Shown: piece after piece, positions 33,107 through 44,288 of the stretch
How positions within the stretch are numbered: position 1 is the stretch's first letter
How the letters are laid out: each line of letters begins with the position of its first letter
Source of the DNA: Haliotis asinina
Taxonomy: Eukaryota > Mollusca > Gastropoda > Lepetellida > Haliotidae
Reading direction: 5' to 3'
DNA length: 64,000 bases
NCBI RefSeq assembly: GCF_037392515.1
Contig: NC_090282.1
Location: 53,096,843 to 53,160,842 of the forward strand
The notes under the pieces: generated by a model
What the model saw: only the letters and a program-made list of their open reading frames with translations
Databases searched by the model: none
What the model was told of the DNA's origin: nothing
Position numbers and translations under genes: made by a program

Positions 33107-36100
33107 TTATTTTTCTTCACTGTTCTGTGACCAGTCAACTCCAGGACGACTTGTTCTTTGATTAAGTGGCACTGACCTACATCCTGGTGAACTCTTCCTT
33201 GCTAAAGTAGCACTTAACTTAACTTTCCCATCCATCACTTTAGATGGCCTGGCAGTGGCTACTGACTGAACACCTACATTATTAACATCCTCTGAGTAAT
33301 TGTGGTCTGGTGCTTGACAGATTGTAATATCCCCAGTGCTCTTCCTCCTCCCAGAGCCAGCTCTTGGCGATCTTCTTATCAAAGCAAACATTTCCTTAAC
33401 TGACATGGGTTCTGAAGCCCTTGGCCAGGGAGCCAAGAAATCTTGACATTTCATATCTGGTGCAGATGTTTTCCTTTGTTCGTGTTGGAAGTTTGACTTT
33501 GCATATGATTTTTCACGCCTGGAATGAGAACAAGAGAAGTTTGAATCAAGAGGGACTTTTCTCCTTCCTTTTGGAACAAACACTCTCTCACAAGGCTCAT
33601 TCAATGCATCAATGCCAGCTTTGAAAGATTCAGAGTCTGCTTTTACTACAGTTAATTCATTATCATTATATTCCATAACTGAGTGCTTCAGAGAAGATGA
33701 AGATTCTCTGTTGCTATCTATGTTGATTCCTTCCATCTCCACTTCTGACTGCTTTGATGTGAATCGAGATGACCGCATACTGTAACCCATACATTTGCTA
33801 CCTTCAGATGTATCTTTGTCTTCTCTTTGTGATTCCCCTTGATCATTGTCTTTACCTTCAAGATGAAGCTTGGGTTTGGGATAGTAACCTTTACGAGTGA
33901 AAAGAGTAGTCATATTATCGCATTTCTGATATGGTCTTGTATCAAAATTGCGTGGTGAGTTACGGGTGGAAATATTGAATTTCCTAGCAGGATCAGGATC
34001 CTTCTCTTTCGACTTATCTTGTTTGGTTTTCTTAGTTTGGGTAGCATCAGCAAGTTGTTTATCGATTGTCTGTTTCTCATTTAATGAATGCAGTTTTGAA
34101 TGAGTTTGCATTCTTGAGGTTTCCCTATTGAGGTCAACAATGAGGCTCTCAACCGATGAAAGGCGATATTTTTCAGAATGTGTTCTCATGATGTGTGTAT
34201 TGCACTCAGATTTGTTATAACTGCTGAAGCGACACAATTTGCACTTGAATCTTTTCCAGCCAAGGTGTCTAATAGCATGACGACGCAGATTTGACACACT
34301 GGTGAATTCTTGTCCACATTTCTGACACTTCAGTTCTGCTTCATCAATTATCGCAGAGAGCTTTTCAGAATCCAAACAATGAAGTTTACAGTCAGTATCT
34401 GATTCTTTCACAAAGATACGATTAGACTTCACCTGCAAATAAGATACATTAATATGAAACAAACAGCCTTGTGATAAACTAACAAACACAAAATGCTCAT
34501 ACGATCGCCAGCACTGGTATGTTCAACTGTACAGCCAAAAACTGTGAACTATACTCAAGAAAGTTTTTAAATACACTGCTTGCATGGTTTCAGCCCTGGA
34601 AACGCTAAAAAGTATTGTATTCAGAATTCCAAAAGTATCAAAAGGCACCAGTACACCACCAGACCAAGCTATGTGTGTCAAGTTTGGTGAAGAAACATTG
34701 TATGGTTTGACAGTTCTGTTTGGGAAAAGAGCAACATCACCAATGTCAGTTGAAGTCTAACTTGTTACAATATTTTATTCAGAATACCCTAACCACCAGA
34801 TCTATCTATGAGTCAAGTTTGGTGAAGAAATATTTAAGAGTTTTCAAGTTCTGCTCTGGCAAAGATAAATGTGCAAAGACGGTAGGAGTGCATTTTAATA
34901 CCAGTTATGACATAAACTCAAACAGGTGAGCCAGAACTCAAAGTATCCTTATTTAACAAATATCCATACAAACCTTTTCTGTAGGTCTTCCAGGTTGTTT
35001 GTGTATCCATATTTCTTCAACTACATGCAACTTCTTGTCAGGTTTGGTGGCTTCCCGCCTCTTCCTCTTTGTCACTAACTGCTGATGAATGTTTTCACAT
35101 ATTGTCTCTTCCGGACTATTTTGAAGGAGTTTATTTTTGTTTATTTCTGTCTTGACTCCTTCATTTTGATACAAACGATTGCTCCTGGGTGATTTACCTT
35201 CCTTGTCTGTAATTAAACTGTCAACAGCATGGCAGTTGGGTTTTGACATTGTTGATTCATTCCAACATGAACGCTTATGATTCTCTAGGCTCACCTTTTT
35301 ATGGAAAGTCCTCTCACAGATCATGCAGCTGAATGAGGGAGATGCTTTTGGTGAGAGATGGCCAGCTCCATTAGCCTTGTTTGAACTTGTGTCAGGTACA
35401 TCAGAATGTGATGTACTTTTGTATCTGCACAAAACTTGATGTCTTTCCAGATTACTTTTTCTTAAAAATGACTTATTGCAGAGAGAACAGATATTTTGTT
35501 TTGAAACTTTAGACTGTGAACAATATTTTTTGTGATTTTTAAGGCGACCTTTCTTCCAGAACACTTTGTCACACCTGTCACAAGATAACTGATGAATGTA
35601 CTTTTGTGCAGTTTTCACCTTCTCCTTTTTGGGCACCTCTAGTGTGGGAACATGCCTTCTGGCAAACGTGTGCTTAACATATTTTGACGTATGCTTCACA
35701 GTGGCTGCTGAGCAATGCTCTCTTGTGGGACATGGAACATTTCTCCCTCGTCTCTCCTTGGCATTTGTTTTCCCATCCATACATTCCTCCCTAAACACAT
35801 TTTCTGTTGCACTGCATCCTTCTTCTACATCTGTGGTAAACTCAAGTTGATCCTTTGCCTGAATGCAGGTTTTGGTTACATTTCTGGTGAATGCAGATTC
35901 TCGCAAGATTGTTCTCATCTTATTTATCTGATTTTGCGTCTTCTTATGGTTTACACGTAAATGTCTTGTCAAACCCCAGAAGTAGAAGAACACATTTGAG
36001 CAATATGGACAAGGAAAGAAAGTGCGCAAACCAGAGTGACATTTTTGTATGTGATACTTTAATGTTTTGCTGGATGAGTATGTCACATTGCACTGAAGAC

Positions 36101-37061
36101 ACTTTAGTAATGAGACATTATGTGTATTGAAAAGATTTGTTTCTCCTTTCTCTAATTTCCTTTCTCTCAATATTATCTTTTCCGAAATACTGACTGGTGT
36201 AGATTGTTTTAATTTATTTTCCTCTTCATGTGGTATATCCATTGGATTTGGCAAAATGCCGGATGGCAGGGGAGTTATTGGCTGTATAGAATCACAAATG
36301 TCTTTATTCAAATCTGATTGAATTGTCACTACTGCATTACCCATCACATCTGACTTGAGTACACATGGTGCAGGTGAAGATGACTGAATGTCATTTCCAA
36401 AATCTGTTACGGTTTGCATTTCTGGCATAGAAATAGCAGCTTCCATGTTCTGAGTGGACTCTTGTACATTATTACAAAGACTTTGCTTTGAGGCTTCATC
36501 GCTGTCTTCACAAGATACTCTCACAGCATTGGAATTTGATGCAATTTGAGAAAGAACAACACTCAGGGATTTTTTCTGTTTCTTTGATCGATCAACCTTT
36601 TCTGCGGCTTTAGAATATAGCCTATACATTTCTGATTTTCCCAAAAGTCCACAATTTATCTGAGAAATGGTATCTCTCACTCTATCATCTGCTGACTTAT
36701 GGCAAGCTCCATCTTCAACTGTTTTTGTGTGTGTGTCTTCTGGAGCTGTTGGCTGAACAACAATCACCTCATCTTCTGGCAAACTGTCAAACATGCTCTG
36801 GTGAGTCATGATATATGCCTTTTTACAGTAAACCCGTTTATGGGCAACAAAATTTGGAAGTGCACGAAATAAACCACGACACACTCTGCATTCAAGTATG
36901 ATATCACACTCATCAAGCAACAAGCATCTAACTTCTGGGGAGCCATAGTGAACACTATTCAAAATCTGCTCAATCATGCGACCACCTAATTGAATAGATG
37001 TTCTAATTTGAGAAAAATCTATGTCAGCCACATTTTCTTCTTTTGTGTCATCTTCAGCCAT
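33107..37061 (-). CDS. ZNF800: ZNF800-like C2H2 zinc-finger protein, two coding exons
   Basis: Exon A runs 37061-34974 (696 codons), exon B 34432-33107 (441 codons plus stop): 1137 residues. The donor AAAAG|GTTTGT at 34974/34973 and acceptor ATTTGCAG|GTG at 34433/34432 join in phase 0. The N-terminal LECRVCRGLFRALPNFVAHK with C58, C61, H74 and C79 is the ZNF800 signature finger. Other fingers are C321-C324-H337-H342, C351-C354-H367-H372, three Cys2-His-Cys fingers at 494-514, 525-545 and 579-599, and C732-C735-H748-H752 and C760-C763-H776-H781 in exon B. A basic TKRKRRE stretch near 664 may be a nuclear signal. ZNF800 is a nuclear DNA-binding regulator; the human protein is about 660 residues, so this one is long, mainly through acidic, serine-rich linkers. 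The ATG at 37061 follows a ttttcag acceptor at 37077, so a non-coding 5' exon is likely upstream. I am sure of the family, less so of strict orthology. Confidence 0.92.
34560..34930 (+). repeat. Old repeat in the zinc-finger gene intron
   Basis: Two related blocks, one with ggcaccag..caccagaccaag and gtcaagtttggtgaagaaac, the next with aaccaccagatctatctatg and gtcaagtttggtgaagaaat then ttttcaagttctgctctggc. The words match the family at 38890 and 49612. It fills most of the 541-bp intron (34433-34973). No splice consequence is evident. Confidence 0.6.
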
Positions 37062-37076
37062 TGTTTACTTGTTCAC

Positions 37077-37397
37077 CTGAAAAAATGAAAGACGACCATC
37101 AATTCTCTCTCAATGTATGTTTAAACAGGGATAATCTACAACAGGGATAGGTTATTTACTTGCTTTCTTTACCATTTGTACTAATTAATGTGTGCCTCAT
37201 CATGCTTCAATGCACACAGTGACTTGACTTCAGCCAGTTTATTGTATCCATCGGAATTTTACAATGAATGAATTATAGTAAGAATTAAGAGCGAGAATTC
37301 AATGCGAATGAAAGAAAATGAATAAAAGAAAGAAGTATATATGTGAATGAATGAAAGAATAAATGATACACCACAGTCTTCTCTCCCAAAACACGTT
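37077..37397. other. Upstream flank of the zinc-finger coding exon
   Basis: AT-rich, with an aatgaatg-type tract at 37260-37370. It should be intron or 5' flank of the zinc-finger gene if the acceptor at 37077 is real. No other feature recognised. Confidence 0.4.
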
Positions 37398-37577
37398 AAA
37401 GAATGAGTGAGTGAGTGGGTTCAGATTTATGCCGCTTTCAGCAATATTCCAGCAATATCACCGCAGGGGACACCAGAAAATGGGCTTCACACATTGTACC
37501 CATGTGGGGAATCGAACCCAGGTCTTCAGTGTGACGACCGAATGCTTTAACAACTACGGTACCCCACCGCCCCTGTT
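37398..37577 (-). mobile_element. SINE family 2, tRNA-derived
   Basis: On the minus strand it starts ggggcggtggggtaccgtag, includes a Pol III A-box-like gtagttgttaaagc and a perfect B-box ggttcgattcc (37508-37519 on the plus strand), and ends with tattgctgaaagcggcataa...actcactcactc. Its head is different from SINE family 1, but its tail is the same kind. It lies about 320 bp upstream of the zinc-finger gene start. Relics are at 10531, 26599 and 31045. Confidence 0.85.
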
Positions 37578-37859
37578 AAAGAATGCTAAAGTATTGCAAG
37601 AACATGTGTGTTAACATCAGCTGTCCTTTTTAAAATCAAACTACTTTGAGACATTTTTGTTCACATTAATAATTAATTCTGATATCTTAATGCATGTGGG
37701 GAATAGAACGGACATTAACAAAATGTTAACTGATACTGTCACACATCCCTCAAAAACAAAGTGCAAAACTGTAACAAAGCATTGTAAACACCTTTCCATT
37801 TCTTCAAGTAATAAGTTCAACAAGAAAGGAAGGAGTTATGGGAACTATAACCCTCAAGC

Positions 37860-38365
37860 AATCCAATGGTGGATCAGATCAGATTGGTGATCTGTCATAT
37901 TTTTCACAAACATCACATACATCCTAACATTTTGTGTCAGATTATGAAACTATCACTATAACTGACAACAGCGTGTAGTATTTCAATGGTGGAGCAGAAC
38001 AGATTGGCAATATGTCATATTTTTCACACACCACAGCCTAACATTCTTTTTCAGATTATGAAACTATCACTATTATTTGCAAACACATTTCACCTAATAG
38101 TATATTCCCCTCATAAGAATTAAAGGTGTATGTGAAAGATGTTTTTGTTTTTGAAGAAATAACTAGAAACACTCACAGAACAGCAAGTAGAATTTCAATG
38201 GCGGATCAGAACAGATTGGTGATATCGCATATTTTTCACACACCTCAAATACACCCTAACAATTTTTGAAGTCATAAAACTATCACTATTACTTGCAAAA
38301 ACCTTTCAACTAAAGGCATGTTTCCATTTGAAAAATTAAACAAACGTGTGAAAGAAGTTTTTAAT
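37860..38365. repeat. Three tandem copies of a roughly 110-190 bp unit
   Basis: caatggtggatcagatcaga, then cagattggtgatctgtcata and atttttcaca appear near 37862; they recur with changes near 37985 and 38195, each followed by a tatgaaactatcactat or cataaaactatcactatt word. The spacing is uneven (about 123 and 210 bp). No coding potential. Confidence 0.8.
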
Positions 38366-38889
38366 GGCACAATTTAGTCTATCTTTACGGAGAATCGAAA
38401 ATGGATGCCAGTGTAGGACTTCAGTTATCATAACACTCAGCGAATTTAGTCAGCTGTTGCTAAAACCAGGCTCAATCTTAAATACCAAGCTGCCGCCATA
38501 TTGGCTGCACTGGTTATATAAGGACCTGAAGCATACGTTAAGGGACTTTTCAAGGAGGTTCTCCTCCCTCTCTATAAAGTCTCCCTGGTTTACAAATTGA
38601 ACAAAAGCACTATTAAAACAAGGAGTCCAAGGAGACATGAAGTACATACATTCTAGTTACTGTAACTGTTGCAGAATTTAAATATTTAGGCTCTTATTGG
38701 CAAGACTTTCAGTAGCTTTTACTTCATAAATGACTGCTGTCTGATAGAACATTTGACATTCACTCATTTTATGTGCTTAATTATGATCTTTATGTCAGAT
38801 CTGGCAATGACGTGTAAGAATGTCAAAAACTGAAAAAAAATCACAAAATGACCTACTGCTATCAGCATTTCGTGATGCCTTGTTTATCA
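38366..38889. other. Possible upstream promoter region of the zinc-finger gene
   Basis: At 38490-38515 the minus strand reads gtgcagccaatatggcggcagc, which combines a CCAAT box with a YY1-type word often near transcription starts. A 78-codon plus frame from 38364 has no motif. A promoter role for the gene at 37061 is inference from distance and strand only. Confidence 0.3.
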
Positions 38890-39340
38890 AACCCTTCCAC
38901 TGTGACACATGTGTATAAGGCAAACAAGAGTCATCAGGAGATGACAAATCCCCTGACCCCACTATTTGAAAGAACAAATAATCTGATAGTCCAAATCCAA
39001 AGAAAACGTGAAAAAAAAAATATGCCAAAAAATCATATTGCAAAAGGCTCTTTTGGGATCTGCCTCATATAGCTGCCAAGTATTGCTGAAAGATATTTTA
39101 AGTTATTCAAGATGTGCTATAAAATGCAGCCCACCCCTCCTTTCAGAGAGGTCCAAACTGTTTCTTGGGAAACCAAGAAAAATAGAAAAGCCAAAAGTTT
39201 GCTAACTTCTGTTGAAAGATAGTGTAAAGTCTTTGAAACAAAACAAATCCCACCTTTTCAAGAGATTCAAATCATTTCCATGGAAACCACGAAAAAATCT
39301 TTTGATACTTTACAAGTGACCTCCTTTCCATGGCAATGCT
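38890..39340 (+). repeat. Interspersed repeat, same family as 49612
   Basis: It opens gcaaacaagagtcatcagga and gatgacaaatcccctgaccc, close to the opening at 49617. It then has repeated ggatctgcctcatatagctg and ctgaaagatattttaagtta blocks about 150 bp apart. The terminal hairpin of the 50.2-kb copy is missing. Confidence 0.7.
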
Positions 39341-39696
39341 AATTTTATTAGAATTAACTCCCTTTTGCATTTTACTCATGTTGGTTTCACGCCCACATGC
39401 CATCCATCATTTGATATTTTGTCAGTTGTTTGTTTACATACAATCACCAAGTGGTTTGTGACGGCTGGCGTGAAGCCAAAACCAGTTTTCACAAGTTTCA
39501 CAGTTTCAAAAAAACTCATTTGGAATTTGAGTGTGAAGTTGTTGAGGCTGAAATCTTATCTCAGGATATTTATATAGCGCATGTATCCATGTACCTATTG
39601 TTTGCTAAAGGCACTGGTATTTGTTTTCCCTCGAAATGAAACGTCTACACCTCGAAGTCAAGGCAGATGAATCTCGGAAAGGAGGTGGAATGTCTT

Positions 39697-39914
39697 AGCG
39701 TTTACATGCACCGTTTACCCCCTGGGGTAAGATACCCCTAGGGGCGAATTTGCCTCCTGGAGGCAAATTTCGTCATGTAAATGGTACGTAAAGTGGGTAA
39801 ATATTTACCGAGGGGGTATTGAGGCAAAGTTTGCCCTAGGTCATGAGGTAGGGCAAATCTGTTTACCCCCATGGGTATATTTACCCCAGCGGGCAAACTT
39901 GTCATGTAAATGCT
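39697..39914. mobile_element. Small MITE with TTTACCCC-type arms
   Basis: gcgtttacatg on the left and catgtaaatgc on the right begin inverted arms that continue through ctggggtaa.atacccc words. The centre (39770-39800) holds another catgtaaatggtacgtaaa junction, so it looks like two half-units joined. 218 bp, non-coding. Confidence 0.75.
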
Positions 39915-41342
39915 TTTTATGAAAGGAGCTAGTGATTCGTCAATCAAGCGTGTTGATGATAAAATTGACAGTGCTCTCAGTGTCACAACTGATGGGGTTA
40001 AGATGTCAGGGAAACTACGAAAACTTGCTAATTATATGTGGGAGGAATCTTTTGAAATCTTACACATTCTGGGAAAAACAATTGACCTTGGCAAGGGTAT
40101 TACTTTGGATATTGGGAATCTTTGGCATAAAGAAAATTGAGGGAAGATGACTCAAGAAATGTGGACATATGTGAACACTGGTGTGTTAAAGGACATGATT
40201 CAGAAGAAGGCTGATCTTGTTGGTGTATAAGACTATTTCAAATAAATGCAGGATGTGTCATGTTTAATGTCCAAACGTGTGAGGCAGTGTGCTACTGTAC
40301 GATAATGAATATCGTCAGAGGCAGCACGAGGAGGGGTTCCTGTGGAGAAAACCCCACCAGGAAATCAGAGACATTCAACTAGTACACAGGCCTAATTCTA
40401 CCACCGCAAAAGCGCTATGTCATATGGAACAAGGTCGTAACCGTTCACGGGTGATGGGACAGACATATGTCGCCGCTTGAACTATGGCAGCTGCAGCCGA
40501 CCTGAATTGTGTAGACTTGCCCGGAGTGTCGCCACAAAGGACAACTATCACCACCCATAGACCCCGGTCAACAGGAGTGCAGAACCTGGCAGTCAACCTA
40601 GCCAAGGGCAGCTGACCATGAGGCTAAACACTTTTGCCACAGGGCACAAAATCACTAAACTACGAGACTTGGGCAAAATGGTTACCACAAGATGACCCAG
40701 ACAGACAATATATTTTGACTGAAATAAAGTATGGATTCTAACTAGGAAAACTTATTAACATAAGTTCACTGGATGTTTTTATTGATAATCATAACTCTAC
40801 CATGGTAAGAAAAATTGAAACTTAGAAGCAAATTTTTGAGAAAACAGATCTGGGTAATTAAGTGATAATCAGTTCCAAACCTACATTTGTGAACCCCAAT
40901 GCTCTTAGACTTATTATACCTGGCTGCCTTCTAGATGGTATAGGGCTAGCAGACAGCAGCATGAACATCTGATAGGGCACTTGACCTGGGCAAGCATGGT
41001 TTTTAACGGGGGCAGGGGTGATGGGGATGGGGGTGGGCATGGGTGTACCTTTTTATGTAGGTTTATTGATCTAAAAAATGCTATCAAATCACCACAGGGA
41101 TGATGCAAACATGATGGTAGTTTCAGTCTGGATATCCAGTGGTGGCTGTGTTTTTTTGAAATGTCATAATGGGACCACCCCGGTCATCGAAACATGCTGG
41201 GTATTAACTGCCTGTACTGACGCATGTAATGAAGGGGCAGGGGGTCACTACAACAGTGATTTCCATTACATTGAGACTTTGGTCATTACACTGACCGTCT
41301 GTAGGTAGTGCCATAAGCGGAAAAAACATAGACTGACAATCA
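39915..41342. other. Mostly unrecognised; possible gag-like relic
   Basis: Frames at 39910-40140 (76 codons) and 40289-40480 (63 codons) look protein-like. The latter, LLYDNEYRQRQHEEGFLWRK, faintly recalls the YDE.FR...W segment of some mollusc retroelement gag proteins. I cannot confirm either. 40980-41050 is a GT/GGG-rich tract. Confidence 0.3.
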
Positions 41343-41460
41343 GGGCCCGGTTGTTCAAAACTCGGTTACTTTAACACTTGGTTAACTCTTAAGTGAGTGT
41401 TAAATCCTTAACTCACCATTAGCTAACCGAACTGTAAAAGAGCGTTGCACAGTCCATGTT
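41343..41460. mobile_element. Short MITE beginning GGGCCC
   Basis: gggcccggttgttcaaaact followed by cggttactttaacacttggt matches, inverted and in pieces, the host element around 48858-49597 (ttttgaacaagcgggccc and acacttggttaactttaatg). It contains gttaact words that fold back on themselves. Non-coding. Confidence 0.6.
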
Positions 41461-42618
41461 TAAGACTGCCATTTACTAACATCATGGTTATCTTTAAGGT
41501 CATGGTTAAAGGCATGTTTAAAGTTCTATCCATCCCATAATGTTTGTTTACTTCCCTCAATGTCAACAATGGAGGCACCAAATGAGAAATCAATGCCCGA
41601 AAACCTAAAAACCAATAAAGAAAACATGTAGGAACTTTTTGGCGGAATTTTTGGAAAAAAGTTTTGGTAGAACTAGTCATAGTATGGACGTAGTTTAAGT
41701 AGTTTCACAATTCATTAAAAAAGATGACAACATACTACTTGCATAAAACAATACCACATTTTAGTTGATGTCATGGTATGTTTTGTCTGTTTTTGGGGTT
41801 TTTTTTTTAGTTCTGAAAATCTGAAATTGCTTTGTATCACACCCAATTTCCAATATAAAATGTCTCGGCTTCTATGCCAGAATGCAACATTCTTTAGACA
41901 AAACATAAACTGACTGATTTTACCACTGAATATATCAAGAATATTAACGATGTGCCAAATTTACATCATAATACTGAAAGTGTAATCAGAAAGATTGGGT
42001 AATTGTGTTTACTCTTGTTCAAACGACATTCACCTCAAAGAAGTTACCTATTATGTACAACAATGTTGACGGATGACATCACTATAGTACATGACCGATT
42101 TCATACAAAATGGTGACTTCGGTGACAAAGGGTACGTAGGGTTTTGAAAGGACTCTTCCTTTGATTTAGGGATCATTTGTACATAAATATGACATGTATG
42201 TAATTTGAATCGAACCTGTGTATTGTGATGTTTTTACTGGTTTCATGGTAAGTATGAGAAGAGACCAGAAATACTGATAATTACTGCTGTTGTTCTACAT
42301 GATTTTGCATCAGTCATGGCATCACGCTGCACGGAAACTTTGACAAGTCATTGCATACTATCTATTTTTGATTTCCTGCTACCATAATCTCGCCATGCAC
42401 AATCTAAAGGTATTGAGCTATTACAAGCAACGAATAGACGGTTGGATGTCAGAAAATTTCTTTAAATGCAACAAATTGTAAAATCTGAATTTTTCTTTGT
42501 TTAAACTTGAAACAAGCGCAGCCTTTCGAGCACAGTGTTCGTTTTCACACCGAATATCTTTCTTTTCCTTTTATCTTCACAGATGGTAGTGGTGACAAAG
42601 ACCTTTTGTAATTTGATT
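41461..42618. other. Non-coding stretch, nothing recognised
   Basis: Chance frames up to 85 codons, no motif. A poly-T run is at 41792-41808. No repeat relation noted. Confidence 0.4.
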
Positions 42619-42799
42619 CTTCAAGGCATTTAGAAGTTGGCGTAGCAATACAGGACAATTTTTATGGATAGCAACTTCTTGAGTTTATTTTCAGGGCTTA
42701 TCCTACCCCCCTCATCAGCTGATGAAGAAGCTGGGATAATCCCTGAAATGTCGTAAAAATAATCTCAAGAAGTTGCTATCCATAAAAATTGTCCTGTAC
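42619..42799. mobile_element. Mini Penelope-derived element, inverted dimer
   Basis: 181 bp between near-identical 16-bp direct repeats (ctttt[g/c]taatttgatt at 42603-42618 and 42800-42815). The 35-bp arms tacaggacaatttttatgga and its inverse, continuing to cttgag, mirror each other. At the centre, tcatcagctgatga is a palindrome that places CTGATGA on both strands, each followed about 19 nt later by GAAA. Each half therefore looks like one Penelope tail with a hammerhead-like core, joined head to head. Confidence 0.75.
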
Positions 42800-42826
42800 T
42801 TTTCTAATTTGATTGTAAAATATAAT

Positions 42827-43045
42827 TGTTAAAATCTAAATATTTTAGATATTTGAATACTTACCTTATCATAGGTCTATTGCATATTATCTCAAGCTTC
42901 GCTTAGTAGTAGCTCTGACAGAGTGGAATTGCTATTCAATCTTGAATGGCTACCTCGAATTCGACGACTGTAATGATACAGAAGCATCTGGATCTCCCCA
43001 CTGCGCATGCACGCCGACTCGACGAGAACTTCACTTTTACTTCCC
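42827..43045 (-). repeat. DIRS 3' inverted terminal repeat
   Basis: About 219 bp, starting gttaaaatctaaatatttta on the plus strand. The part cttaccttatcataggtcta...ttcacttttacttc matches the inverse of 46740-46942, roughly 80 percent by eye. The outer A/T part is repeated, inverted, in the internal complementary region. Confidence 0.88.
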
Positions 43046-43083
43046 GGTCCAAGGAGCATCCAGCGTTGGGAGGGACTAACCGC

Positions 43084-43165
43084 CCTATGGTAAGGTAAGT
43101 ATTTAAATATCTAAAATATTTAGATTTTAACAAATTATTTACTTACCTTACCATAGGTTTATAGC
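43084..43165 (-). repeat. DIRS internal complementary region
   Basis: The first half, ctatggtaaggtaagtattt followed by aaatatctaaaatatttaga, is the inverse of the outer end of the 3' repeat (42827-42870). The second half, ttacttaccttaccataggt, is the inverse of the outer end of the 5' repeat (46912-46940). A region joining the complements of the two outer ends, placed just inside the right repeat, is the DIRS hallmark used to close the circular DNA. Confidence 0.88.
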
Positions 43166-43379
43166 ATATGGATGCAACAGACAGGACGGTGGTGCAGGAC
43201 TCCAGAAGACTGTCAAAATGTCTATCATCCCACATATGCCTCAGGGCAGCCGGACCGCAACTGATAAACAAACACTGTTCACCGGTATGCCGCAACAATC
43301 TCTCGGGAAGGTCAACTGGAACCGGCATCAGAGTAGTAAGTCATGTGCTAACCACCGGAGGGGCACGGTACATTATCTC

Positions 43380-44130
43380 ACACAAGTACAAGAACCCATA
43401 GACCGAGGTAAGTAAGATTGTACCTTATAGGCCAGAAGCATCCAGCCATGTAACTGTAGAGTGTCTGTGCAGAACCACTGCCGATGCTAGCAATTGAATC
43501 TCGTGCGGGATGTTAGACGATGGGTGGGGAAGATTCTGTGCATTTTAAGCCGCCAAGATGGTCTGCCTCTACCATAAGGCTACTGTGTTCCTAGTGACTT
43601 CCCCTCAAGCAGTCATGGAAAAGGGCAGGAACAACCTCCTCCTAGTTCCCAGACGAGGAGAGGACTTCCTGATATATAATCTGAAGGCCTGAACCGGACA
43701 GAGTAACTGCTCTTCCCAATCCTCTGGTCTGATTTTCATGGGAAAATGGTGAATAACCTGTCTGGTTGACCTGGCAGCTGGTTCTTCGCCAGGAAATCCC
43801 AGAGAAGGCCCAAGTGTACAGCAACATGTCTGGTCAGTTCAGACCGGACCCTAGTCACATCCTGCCCGTGAATGTCACTAACTCACCTAGAGAAAAACTG
43901 TCGCCCTTGTTAAGTTGTCAAACGATGCCCTGTTCAGCAGCTCGTAGGGGTGACGTTCAGGTCCCACGCAGATGGCCAGAACTTAACCTTTTGGTCCTCC
44001 AGCTTGAATGCTTTCAACATAGCAACCAGTTTCGGGATCTTCAAGACCTTCCTATCTCCTCTGACAGCTAACACTGCTAAGACCCAATGGTACTGCACTT
44101 GAGTTTCCTCTAGCACCGTAAATAATGTAA
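43380..44130 (-). pseudogene. DIRS tyrosine recombinase, heavily decayed
   Basis: Minus-strand pieces in order: VLKIPKLVAMLKAFKLEDQK with FWPSAWDLNV (44116-43934), the P.WDL region before the recombinase core; then LPGQPDRLFTIFP near 43770; and a tail containing LPRSMGSCTCVR and LRWLAHDLLL near 43330-43400, resembling the S..TF..FYLRDL ending of DIRS recombinases. Stops and frame changes are many, and the catalytic Arg-His-Arg-Tyr set cannot be read. Assignment leans on position within the DIRS element. Confidence 0.5.
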
Positions 44131-44288
44131 AAACTCTGCCAGGAACTGGGGTGACGCTAACAATGGGTCCTGCGACTTCTGGGCACAGAGCTTCTCAAAT
44201 GTAGCCCACTTGTGATCATAGAGTGACTGAGTGGAAGCTCTGTGTGCAGGAACCAGGAAATCTCCCACCGTTCAAGAGGGAACAGGCC

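Noticed and set aside
35596-36321. Plus-strand frames of 64-84 codons
   Set aside because: They are shadows opposite the long zinc-finger exon and show no conserved motif.
37408-37577. Functional tRNA gene (B-box and A-box present)
   Set aside because: The arms do not fold into a proper tRNA by eye, and the segment continues into the shared SINE tail; relics of the same order occur elsewhere.
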